This document shows, piece by piece, positions 25,705 to 33,115 of a DNA stretch of 54,153 nucleotides. Where the stretch lies: contig JAIKWL010000021.1 of NCBI GenBank assembly GCA_024684815.1, positions 1-54,153 on the forward strand, read 5' to 3'. Made by a program: the position numbers and the translations under genes. Every line of letters starts with the position of its first letter. Positions within the stretch are counted from its first letter, which is position 1. The stretch is from Saccharofermentans sp. (GTDB lineage Bacteria; Bacillota; Clostridia; Saccharofermentanales; Saccharofermentanaceae). The notes under the pieces are model-generated. The model had not been told where the DNA came from and did no database searches. It was given only the letters and a program-made list of their open reading frames with translations.

Positions 25705-26694
25705 ATGGGTAATCTAACAGCTAGAGAAAAAGGATTTATGTATGTAGTCACTCTGTTGATTATTGTGGTTCTTGGTTATTTCTTCGGAATCAGAACACTC
25801 AATAACAAGTACGATGAGTATGTTGCAGAGTTGAATTCATTAAATGAAAGAAAAGCTTATCTTGATCAGTTAAAAGAGAACAATATAAGCATGGAAAAAG
25901 AGATTGAGGCACTTCAGAAGAATTGCTCAGAGCTTGAGTTATCTTTCATTGATAAACTTGAGACAGAATGTATTGAGCAGTATGTCCTTAAGACATTTGA
26001 AGAAGCAAACTGCCCGTTCCTTATCAGCATTGGTTCTACAGATGTCGGCATGGCTTCTGTAAATTATCCTGACGGTACGATCTCACCTGACGGTCTTGCT
26101 TGTCTGCAGATCTCAGTATCGTATTCTTCTACAGACGGATTTAACGTTCCCCAGTACAACCGCAATCCGGACTTTACGGCAAAAGCAGAAGTTCCGTTTG
26201 CAACGTCTGTTGCTGAATTAAAAGACCAGCTCGGTAAGGAAGAATATTCCAAGAGATACGGCTATGACGAGTTTATTGCCGCTCTTAAGAAGATAAACAG
26301 CGATAATCCTGACTGCATTAAGGTAGACAGTTTCACAGTAACTGATCACAATGGTGTAATGACACTCAATGCTGCTATCAATTTCTACGCTACAAACCTT
26401 AAGAACAGAATATCTATTGACGACAGAAAAGATCCTTATACATTCTGGTGCGGTGATACCGGCGTTGATACTAAGGGTGGATTTATCGGATTCCCTTATA
26501 TCTGCGATAATGAAGACAGCTTATGGTTTGGTGTTGTCAACTTCAATCTTGAAGATCAGGCTGCAAAGCCGTTCGCAGCATACTGGTCAGAGTTGCTGTT
26601 CAAGGAGACCTACGAGAATTCCGGAAGGGATATCAGAGTGGTTCTCGGCATTGAGAACGCAGAAACCGAAACTACTGAAGAGGTAGAAGAATAA
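25705..26694 (+). CDS. pilO: PilO-like type IV pilus assembly protein
   Basis: The product of 329 residues begins MGNLTAREKGFMYVVTLLIIVVLGYFFGIRTL, a membrane helix near the N-terminus, followed by a coiled coil (NSLNERKAYLDQLKENNISMEKEIEAL) and an outside domain. Place in the operon after pilN and the topology fit PilO, which pairs with PilN; sequence identity alone is weak. It is longer than usual PilO. An earlier in-frame ATG at 25666 overlaps pilN; the ATG at 25705 with GGGAGGAACTAATA is preferred. Confidence 0.75.
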   Translation: MGNLTAREKGFMYVVTLLIIVVLGYFFGIRTLNNKYDEYVAELNSLNERKAYLDQLKENNISMEKEIEALQKNCSELELSFIDKLETECIEQYVLKTFEEANCPFLISIGSTDVGMASVNYPDGTISPDGLACLQISVSYSSTDGFNVPQYNRNPDFTAKAEVPFATSVAELKDQLGKEEYSKRYGYDEFIAALKKINSDNPDCIKVDSFTVTDHNGVMTLNAAINFYATNLKNRISIDDRKDPYTFWCGDTGVDTKGGFIGFPYICDNEDSLWFGVVNFNLEDQAAKPFAAYWSELLFKETYENSGRDIRVVLGIENAETETTEEVEE

Positions 26695-26701
26695 GCCAAA
26701 A

Positions 26702-26771
26702 AACAAATTGTGACAAAAAATTGAAAAATTTTGAAAAAAGTGTTGCAATTGTTTCAAATAGTCTGTATAAT
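26702..26771 (+). promoter_or_regulatory. Strong pilin promoter with upstream motif and A-tracts
   Basis: TTGCAA (26743-26748), 17-base spacer and a consensus TATAAT (26766-26771). Upstream, AACAAATTGTGACAAA (26702-26717) contains the palindrome TTGTGACAA, and A-tracts at about ten-base steps (26715-26720, 26724-26728, 26735-26739) resemble an UP element. The motif starts 41 bases before the -35 box, exactly as in the next pilin promoter. Confidence 0.85.
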
Positions 26772-26810
26772 CAGGCTACAAACTCAAAATCTTACAGGAG
26801 GAATCTAAAC

Positions 26811-27023
26811 ATGAAGAAGATTCAGAAGTCAAAGAAGGGCTTTACGCTCGTAGAAATGGTTCTCGTTATTGCTATCATCGTTATCCTTGCAGCAGTTCTC
26901 GTTCTTGGTATCGGTGCATACCTCAACAAGGCAAAGGCAGCTTCAAGCTCCGTTGGTAAGCACAACAGTGACGTTTCTGCAGTAAACAGCGAAGTTAACG
27001 CTTTCATGGGCTGGAAGTCCTAA
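26811..27023 (+). CDS. pilA: Short major-type type IV pilin
   Basis: The prepilin has 70 residues: a basic leader ending KSKKG, then FTLVEMVLVIAIIVILAAVL. Cleavage after G10 gives a 60-residue mature pilin with Glu at position 5. After the helix only about 30 mostly polar residues remain, so there is no globular beta domain. The start at 26811 has a perfect AGGAGG; an earlier in-frame ATG lies upstream of the -35 region and is rejected. A consensus promoter directly before and a hairpin directly after suggest high expression relative to the rest of the locus, as expected of a major pilin. Confidence 0.9.
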   Translation: MKKIQKSKKGFTLVEMVLVIAIIVILAAVLVLGIGAYLNKAKAASSSVGKHNSDVSAVNSEVNAFMGWKS

Positions 27024-27059
27024 TAGTTAGCGTAGCGCTTAATTAAAACCTAATAAATG

Positions 27060-27090
27060 GCGGAGGACTTCGGTCCTCCGCTATTTAATT
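27060..27090 (+). terminator. Hairpin with UUCG tetraloop after the first pilin
   Basis: GCGGAGGAC (27060-27068), loop TTCG and GTCCTCCGC (27073-27081) form a very stable hairpin followed by TATTTAATTGATTT. The U-tract is imperfect, so it may end transcription or protect the 3' end of an abundant pilin mRNA. Confidence 0.75.
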
Positions 27091-27098
27091 GATTTGTA

Positions 27099-27167
27099 AA
27101 CAAATGATGACAAATTTTAACAAATTATTAATTTTGGGATTGAAATTTGTCAGGAACACAGTATAAT
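27099..27167 (+). promoter_or_regulatory. Second pilin promoter with the same upstream motif
   Basis: TTGAAA (27140-27145), 16-base spacer and consensus TATAAT (27162-27167). AACAAATGATGACAAA (27099-27114) matches the first pilin motif at 14 of 16 positions and starts 41 bases before the -35 box. Confidence 0.8.
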
Positions 27168-27212
27168 ACACATATAGAAGAATAAGATTTATTAGTGATC
27201 CTGGAGGGCGAT

Positions 27213-27437
27213 ATGCGCAGACTATATAAAAGCAATGGTTCTAAAAGAGCGTTTTCACTCACTGAGATGATAATTGTAATCGGAATCATCGTAATCATCG
27301 CGAGTGTTGTCGGCGTCGGAATAGCTGATATCATTAAGTCGGCAAAGAAGTCCAATTCAGCTGTTGCATCTTCTTCAGACGAACTTAAGAATCAGATTAA
27401 CAGTAATGAAGCTAAGCTTGCAAGTTATTATTTCTGA
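27213..27437 (+). CDS. Second short type IV pilin
   Basis: The prepilin has 74 residues. The leader MRRLYKSNGSKRA is followed by FSLTEMIIVIGIIVIIASVV. Cleavage before F14 gives 61 residues with Glu at position 5. The residue before the cleavage site is Ala (A13), not the usual Gly. Like the first pilin it is helix only, with a Ser/Lys-rich tail ending KLASYYF. I chose the ATG at 27213 (GGAGGG upstream) over a GTG at 27195. It has its own promoter and continues into two larger prepilin genes. Confidence 0.85.
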   Translation: MRRLYKSNGSKRAFSLTEMIIVIGIIVIIASVVGVGIADIIKSAKKSNSAVASSSDELKNQINSNEAKLASYYF

Positions 27438-27448
27438 GGAGTGATATT

Positions 27449-28054
27449 ATGAAGAGATTTGTCAAATTTTCGGGCCGTAAAGGATTTACCCTTGTAGAGA
27501 CTCTCCTGGCTACAGTTATCCTTGTTATTGTTTCAACAATGTTGGTAAACGGCTTCGTATCTACAATGGGATATTCTTATCAGACATCCGTTTATATCAA
27601 ATCAGGCGGTAATAACTATGCAGCCTGCATGGATAAGGTTGCCGATTGGCAGACTCTTGAAAATACCGGAACAACCGGAAGAGAAGCTTTGGGCAAAGCT
27701 TATTATGCAGGTGGATCCGGTAAGACAGAACTTACATTTGATACCGGGAGCTGGCCGGCATCGTTAGAGCCTTTATATGTTCATGTAGAGAAGCATGATG
27801 ATATGTCTCTTACTGTTCCTGATACTGTTAAGGGATATGAATTCTCACCTAAAAAGAATCAGCTCGCAGATAACAGAACATCATTCATTTATTATCCTGA
27901 ATTCTGGGAAGATTCTACAGGCGGCAACTTAGGTAAGATCATCGTAATGTATGTTGAATCTGAAAATAAATATTACTGGGTCGTAGACAACGGTAATACC
28001 GATCTTAGCGGAGCTAAAAAGGTTTCCTCAAAAGCAATCGGTGCAGCTTCTTGA
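27449..28054 (+). CDS. Type IV prepilin-like protein (minor pilin)
   Basis: The 201-residue protein has a class III prepilin leader, MKRFVKFSGRKG, followed by FTLVETLLATVILVIVSTML with Glu at mature position 5. The remaining 160 residues form a globular outside domain with many aromatic residues and no recognisable family. It lies 11 bases after the second short pilin and 28 before the next prepilin, so it is likely a minor pilin of the same fibre. Confidence 0.88.
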   Translation: MKRFVKFSGRKGFTLVETLLATVILVIVSTMLVNGFVSTMGYSYQTSVYIKSGGNNYAACMDKVADWQTLENTGTTGREALGKAYYAGGSGKTELTFDTGSWPASLEPLYVHVEKHDDMSLTVPDTVKGYEFSPKKNQLADNRTSFIYYPEFWEDSTGGNLGKIIVMYVESENKYYWVVDNGNTDLSGAKKVSSKAIGAAS

Positions 28055-28082
28055 TGTTTTGGCACGGGGGTGACGACTTAAT

Positions 28083-28757
28083 ATGTTTAAATTAAGAAAA
28101 GACAAAAAAGGTTTTACCTTAGTTGAAATGATCTTGGCGCTTGCCATTATCTGCCTGCTTGGAACGGTAATAGCCGGTGTATGTGCTCAAATATCCAGTT
28201 CTTTCAGTACTACTTACAGTATAGATGACTCTGCAGATTATGCTATGTTATATGCGAGAGGATTTGAGAATTCATTCCTGGCAAACACACAGGGCGGCGG
28301 TTCAGCCGGAAAAGTCTGGAAGTGGTATGTAAATGATCCTAAAGATGGAAAATCAAGCGTTCCCACTCTTAGAGTAATCACTCCTGACGGTGTTGACAGT
28401 GCTGTTTTCGAGCCTAAGTTCATCGGAAATACAACCACATCATATAAGTGGTCAGTCCGTATGTTCTATAAATATGATGAAACAAATCATGTAGTCAAAT
28501 ACCGTATGTTCCTGAAGGATAACTTCAGCAAGACACATTACATCTATATGTATGACGGCGATTTTTGGATTCCCAGATTCGAGGAGCGTGCCAAGTATGC
28601 GAATGTTGAGGGCAGCAGAGAAATATTGATTTCAGGCGATTCAATGACACAGGCTACTTTCAAGAATATCTATAAATACACAGACGATGAAGTCAATACG
28701 ATAAAGAAGTATTTAGATAAAGAATACAGGAGCACAATAGAATATCACTGGGGTTAA
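28083..28757 (+). CDS. Type IV prepilin-like protein (minor pilin)
   Basis: The 224-residue protein begins MFKLRKDKKG followed by FTLVEMILALAIICLLGTVI, a standard class III prepilin sequence with Glu5. The globular part has no recognised family; it includes KYRMFLKDNFSKTHYIYMYDGDFWIPRF. It is the last pilus gene and is followed by a clear terminator. Confidence 0.88.
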   Translation: MFKLRKDKKGFTLVEMILALAIICLLGTVIAGVCAQISSSFSTTYSIDDSADYAMLYARGFENSFLANTQGGGSAGKVWKWYVNDPKDGKSSVPTLRVITPDGVDSAVFEPKFIGNTTTSYKWSVRMFYKYDETNHVVKYRMFLKDNFSKTHYIYMYDGDFWIPRFEERAKYANVEGSREILISGDSMTQATFKNIYKYTDDEVNTIKKYLDKEYRSTIEYHWG

Positions 28758-28781
28758 TTACAGTCACATTATATAAATAAG

Positions 28782-28815
28782 GCTCTGCAGATCACCTGCA
28801 GAGCTTTATTTATTT
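28782..28815 (+). terminator. Terminator of the pil locus
   Basis: GCTCTGCAG, loop ATCAC, CTGCAGAGC, then TTTATTTATTT. Perfect 9-bp stem 24 bases after the last prepilin stop. Confidence 0.9.
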
Positions 28816-28899
28816 GAAAACAGATTCCCGATACCACTGAGGTTTATAACTCTTGTTTTATTTGATAGAATTACCTAAAAAACAAAGGAAGAAAAACAA

Positions 28900-29727
28900 A
28901 TGAGAATAAAAGTAGGTCTGGATATTGGCGGCAGTACGACTAAGATCGTCGGAATGAATGAAGGCAAGATAATCGCAAGGGAAGTCGTAAAAGCTGCTGA
29001 TCCGGTAACTTCAGCATTCGGAGCTGTGGGAAAGCTGATAAACGATAATTCATTATCCGTTAATGATATTGAACAGATAAATATCACCGGTGTAGGCTCA
29101 GGTTTTCCGCAGGCACCGATTCTCGGAATAAAAACAGTTGTTGTTGAAGAATTCAAAGCAACAGGTTTGGGAGGATTATATCTTTCCGGACTGGATCATG
29201 CGGTAGTTGTTAGCATGGGAACAGGAACAGCTTACCTTGAAGCCGGGAAAAATAATGTGAGACATATAATTGGCTCCGGTGTCGGAGGCGGAACTCTGGT
29301 TGGAATGGGTCTCGCGCTGACAGGCACGTCAGATGCTGTTAAATTGTCTGATATTGCATCGTCCGGAGATGTGCTGAAGTGCGATCTTACCATCGGCGAT
29401 ATTACAAAGAATGCAATTACCGGACTGCCGATGAACGTAACAGCCAGTAACTTCGGAAAAGCCGCTGATGATCTGTCCAGAGAGGACAAGATGGCAGGAG
29501 TCTTTAATCTTGTATACCAGGCTATTGGAACGGTCGCCGTGATGGCTTCAAGACAATGCGGACTGAAAGATATTGTATTTACGGGCCAGCTCACCGGACT
29601 GAAGCAATGCGAAGAGTATCTGCTCCCGTTTGAGAATCTCTATGGTGTTAATATAATCGTTCCTGATGATGCCGTGTTTGCCACAGCATTGGGAAGTTGT
29701 CTTGCAGAAGGACAGGATGAAAAGTGA
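28900..29727 (+). CDS. coaW: Type II pantothenate kinase
   Basis: The 275-residue ASKHA-fold kinase phosphorylates pantothenate, the first step of coenzyme A synthesis. The phosphate 1 motif is VGLDIGGSTTKIVG (5-18); INITGVGSG, VVVSMGTGTAYLE, GSGVGGGTLVGMG and VFTGQLTG follow. Type II enzymes of Bacillota usually resist CoA feedback. The ATG follows AAAGGAAG. It heads a tight five-gene group with coupled starts. Confidence 0.92.
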   Translation: MRIKVGLDIGGSTTKIVGMNEGKIIAREVVKAADPVTSAFGAVGKLINDNSLSVNDIEQINITGVGSGFPQAPILGIKTVVVEEFKATGLGGLYLSGLDHAVVVSMGTGTAYLEAGKNNVRHIIGSGVGGGTLVGMGLALTGTSDAVKLSDIASSGDVLKCDLTIGDITKNAITGLPMNVTASNFGKAADDLSREDKMAGVFNLVYQAIGTVAVMASRQCGLKDIVFTGQLTGLKQCEEYLLPFENLYGVNIIVPDDAVFATALGSCLAEGQDEK

Positions 29728-30509
29728 GCGATAAAGCGGCTGTTAAGGAACGTGCCTGGGAACTGGATTTCCTCAGGGGAATAGCTTTACTGATGATGCT
29801 TTTCATGCATATGTCATGGGATGTCAGGTTTGAATTCGGAGCTCCTGTGTTCTCATACCTTCAAAAGGGCTGGTTCTGGTCATTTATCCATCCTGTTATC
29901 GTTGTGCTTTTTGTAGGAGTTTCCGGTATATGCTGCACTTTTTCGCGCAATAACACAAAAAGAGGATTAAAGATCCTCGCTGCTACACTGGTGCTCGATA
30001 TGACAACATATCTTATTACAAGAATTGCCGGAATCAATTGTCTTATTATTTTTAATGTGCTTGCCGTCCTCACGTGCGGAATATTCCTCTATGCGCTTAT
30101 TTCACTCATCGAAAAGAAGACTAAAGCAGATCCAAATGCGGTAAATGTTATTACAGGTCTTATAGGCTTATATATAGTAATCGTCGGCTGCGATATTCAT
30201 TATATGGATTACTGCTCCGATTCACTTTTGTTTCTTCCGGTCGGTTTCGCAATAAAGGATATGCCCTCTATGGCAGATTATATGCCGCTGTTTCCCTGGC
30301 TGGGCGTTTTTCTGATCGGCTGTGTCATAGGCAGATTATGTTACAAAGAAAAGAAGACTGTATTTGCAGGACGGGGAAAGATCATGAGGGCAGTATCAAG
30401 ACCTGTTGAATTCATCGGCAGGCACTCTCTTATCATTTATCTCGTTCATCAGCCGGTAATTTACGGATTATTGTATGTGGTCTTTCTGATCATAACATCG
30501 TTGAGATGA
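29724..30509 (+). CDS. DUF1624-type membrane acyltransferase-like protein
   Basis: The 261-residue protein has about seven membrane segments. ERAWELDFLRGIALLMMLFMHMSWD resembles the first helix of the DUF1624/heparan-alpha-glucosaminide N-acetyltransferase family, with a conserved His in FMHMSWD as candidate active residue. HSLIIYLVHQPVIYGLLYVV closes the domain. Members move acetyl groups across membranes onto sugars; the acceptor here is unknown. The GTG start overlaps the coaW stop (GTGA). Confidence 0.8.
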   Translation: MSDKAAVKERAWELDFLRGIALLMMLFMHMSWDVRFEFGAPVFSYLQKGWFWSFIHPVIVVLFVGVSGICCTFSRNNTKRGLKILAATLVLDMTTYLITRIAGINCLIIFNVLAVLTCGIFLYALISLIEKKTKADPNAVNVITGLIGLYIVIVGCDIHYMDYCSDSLLFLPVGFAIKDMPSMADYMPLFPWLGVFLIGCVIGRLCYKEKKTVFAGRGKIMRAVSRPVEFIGRHSLIIYLVHQPVIYGLLYVVFLIITSLR

Positions 30510-31696
30510 AGATAGTAAAAAAAGAAAAGAGAAGAATAGTTCTAAAGATCGTCTCTGCGCTGCTGATGATGGCTGTTTTTGTCGTTGTGGCAATAAGCAA
30601 TAATTTCATACCGAGAGATTTCGCGGACTATTACTGTACGAATATATTTCCTTATATATCAGTTCCTTTCCAGAGATTCAGCATGATATTTCATTTTTCG
30701 CTGACTGAAAACCTGATAGTATGTCTTGCTCCGATGCTTGCAGCAGGATTGGTGATATGGCTGGTGATACTGATAAAAAAGCTCATGACTAAAGGAGCCG
30801 GTATATATCTTTACAGATCATACAGAAACCTGATGATAATTCTAATAGCAGGTGCTGTCCTGTTTCAGGCAATGCACGGATTCAATTACAGGAGAACCCG
30901 GGTTTCAAAAGAACTTGAACTCAACACCGAGGAAGAACTGACATATGAGGATTATCTTGAGGCACTTAAGTGGGCTTATTCGGGAATGATCGAAGCAAGA
31001 AGTCAGTTGGGCGAAGACTATAACGGAGTTGCCCATATGAGAGGCAGTTTTGAGAATTCGGCGGCATATGCATGTTCGCTCCTTAATGCTTTCAGCGATA
31101 AATATGATATTCCTCTGAGCAGGAATTATGTCCGGGCAAAACCTGTATCACTGAGTCATTATTGGAGTTATACGTATATTGTCGGAGTATATGATCCGTT
31201 TCTGGGTGAAGCAAATATAAACACTGATTATTTGAACATAACCGAATATCCGATAACCATCTGTCATGAGTTATGCCATACCAAAGGCTATGCAAGTGAG
31301 ACTGACTGCAATCTTCTCGCTGCTCTTGCATGCTGTTCGTCAGCCAGAGCAGATTTCAGATACTGCGGTTTTTATGAGATATTCTGGAATCTTTACAGCA
31401 CGACAGCCGGAATAGCAAAAGCTACAAACGAAGTCATGCCCCAGTATGAACTGACATCCGAGATGGAGCCTGTCTACAGGGATATGAGAGCTGCAAATCT
31501 TTATTGGCTAAATATCGACAGGGAAGTTGATGATATATATGAGATTTTCGGGATCGATATAACCGAAGCGAGCAGTACGGCAAACGATACTTTCTTAAAG
31601 TCAAACGGTGAGAGCGGCGTTGATTCGTATGTCGTACCGGAAAGTATTTATGTCAGGTTTTATCTGACACATGTGGCAGGTGTTGAAGATGCTTGA
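30506..31696 (+). CDS. DUF3810 membrane protein with HExxH metalloprotease-like motif
   Basis: The 396-residue protein has three N-terminal membrane segments (about 12-32, 68-92, 108-122) and a soluble part with CHELCHTKGYASETDCN: H254-E255-x-x-H258 and E265, a zinc-protease-like arrangement. This fits the DUF3810 family. No substrate is known. The ATG overlaps the stop of the preceding gene (ATGA), and hemZ starts inside its last codons. Confidence 0.82.
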   Translation: MKIVKKEKRRIVLKIVSALLMMAVFVVVAISNNFIPRDFADYYCTNIFPYISVPFQRFSMIFHFSLTENLIVCLAPMLAAGLVIWLVILIKKLMTKGAGIYLYRSYRNLMIILIAGAVLFQAMHGFNYRRTRVSKELELNTEEELTYEDYLEALKWAYSGMIEARSQLGEDYNGVAHMRGSFENSAAYACSLLNAFSDKYDIPLSRNYVRAKPVSLSHYWSYTYIVGVYDPFLGEANINTDYLNITEYPITICHELCHTKGYASETDCNLLAALACCSSARADFRYCGFYEIFWNLYSTTAGIAKATNEVMPQYELTSEMEPVYRDMRAANLYWLNIDREVDDIYEIFGIDITEASSTANDTFLKSNGESGVDSYVVPESIYVRFYLTHVAGVEDA

Positions 31697-33104
31697 AGTT
31701 TTTCTTAAAGGACATGATAAATACTATGGAGTATCGGATGTATTAAGGATGTTCTGCGGTGTTCCCGAAGAAAGAAAAGAAGAGGGCAAAGTAGTAGCAC
31801 CGGATGGTCCTGACATCAGACTTGTAAATGAGCTTTTCGAAGACGGACGGTCTGTTACCCGTACAGATGACAGGGAATATGAATTCAAAGGTGAATTATT
31901 AGAACCCGGACGTGAGATAAAAAGATCTCTTTATATGGCGCTATCTGATATCACATCGAAAAAGATGCCTTGGGGATGCCTTACAGGCATAAGACCTACA
32001 CTTGTGGCATTGGAAGAAGAGAGCAGCAGGGCTTTAGAAGAGAGATATTTTGTAAGACCTGACAAAGCGGATCTTGCATTCAGGACTTCCCGTGAAGAGA
32101 TAAGGCTCCTGTCCAAAGTCCCGGAAGACAGCCTCAGTATTTATGTCGGAATACCGTTCTGTCCTTCGAGATGTGAATACTGTTCATTTGTATCTTCCGA
32201 TATATCCTGTCATATGGACAGACTGAAGAATTATGAAGCAGCATTGGAACGGGAGATAGAGCTGATAGCTTCATCGATAAACAGACCTTTGGCTGCTCTT
32301 TATGTCGGAGGCGGCACACCGACAGTACTTGATGAGAAAGAATTTGCATCTCTATTGGATTGCTTATATTCCAATCTCAAAATACTTCCTGATTCGGAAG
32401 TGACAGTTGAAGCCGGAAGGCCGGATACGATCACGGCCGGCAAGCTTGAAGTTATGAGAGCACACGGAATAACAAGGATATGTATCAATCCCCAGACAAT
32501 GCGGACTGAAACTCTGATAAGTGTCGGACGGAAGCATACTTCGGAAGATACGGTCAATGTGTACAGACAAGCCTGTGATATGGGTTTTGATCTCATAAAC
32601 ATGGATCTTATAGCAGGACTGCCATATGAAACACCCGAGGAACACGTCAGGTCCACAGAAAAACTAATAGAGCTTGCACCGGCAAATATTACCGTTCATA
32701 CGTTATACAAGAAAAGACGCGCGGCTATGAGCCGTGAAAAAGTTATGGACCACGGATCTACAGGGAGAGGATTGGATGATTGTGTTGCTGAAAGCTACAG
32801 ACTGCTTGAAGAAGCGGGATATCATCCTTATTACATGTACCGGCAGAAAGATACCGGTCACGGACTTGAGAACACCGGATTTGCAAAGGGTGATACAGGC
32901 AGCATCTATAATGTTGCCATGATGAGTGACTGCCGCGATGTCTTATCGTTCGGAGCAGGCGGAATGAGCAAAAGATGTTTTGCGCAGGAAGGTGAACCTT
33001 ATAAGCACAGGGTCGAGAGATGTCCTACGATAAAAGATGCTTTGACGTATATTGAAAGAGTAGAGGAAATGGCTGAAAAGAAGATAGCATTCTTTGAAGG
33101 ATAA
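31689..33104 (+). CDS. hemZ: HemZ-type coproporphyrinogen III oxidase (radical SAM)
   Basis: The 471-residue radical SAM protein has IYVGIPFCPSRCEYCSF with the CxxxCxxC cluster ligands C158, C162 and C165, then ALYVGGGTPTVL, VEAGRPDTI, RICINPQTM and NMDLIAGLPYET. The long N-terminal part with PWGCLTGIRPT is typical of HemZ rather than HemN/HemW. The expected reaction is oxygen-free oxidation of coproporphyrinogen III; no other haem gene is in the window. I chose the ATG at 31689 over the ATG at 31671 because HemZ starts near there and GGTG precedes it. Confidence 0.9.
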   Translation: MLEVFLKGHDKYYGVSDVLRMFCGVPEERKEEGKVVAPDGPDIRLVNELFEDGRSVTRTDDREYEFKGELLEPGREIKRSLYMALSDITSKKMPWGCLTGIRPTLVALEEESSRALEERYFVRPDKADLAFRTSREEIRLLSKVPEDSLSIYVGIPFCPSRCEYCSFVSSDISCHMDRLKNYEAALEREIELIASSINRPLAALYVGGGTPTVLDEKEFASLLDCLYSNLKILPDSEVTVEAGRPDTITAGKLEVMRAHGITRICINPQTMRTETLISVGRKHTSEDTVNVYRQACDMGFDLINMDLIAGLPYETPEEHVRSTEKLIELAPANITVHTLYKKRRAAMSREKVMDHGSTGRGLDDCVAESYRLLEEAGYHPYYMYRQKDTGHGLENTGFAKGDTGSIYNVAMMSDCRDVLSFGAGGMSKRCFAQEGEPYKHRVERCPTIKDALTYIERVEEMAEKKIAFFEG

Positions 33105-33115
33105 GGAGAATCTGT

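Noticed and set aside
26721..26810. An N-terminal extension of the first pilin starting at 26721
   Set aside because: It would begin before the -35 box of the pilin promoter; the ATG at 26811 has AGGAGG and gives a standard prepilin leader.
32300..32656. A 118-codon open frame on the minus strand inside hemZ
   Set aside because: Shadow frame with Ser-rich product and no start signal; hemZ is certain.
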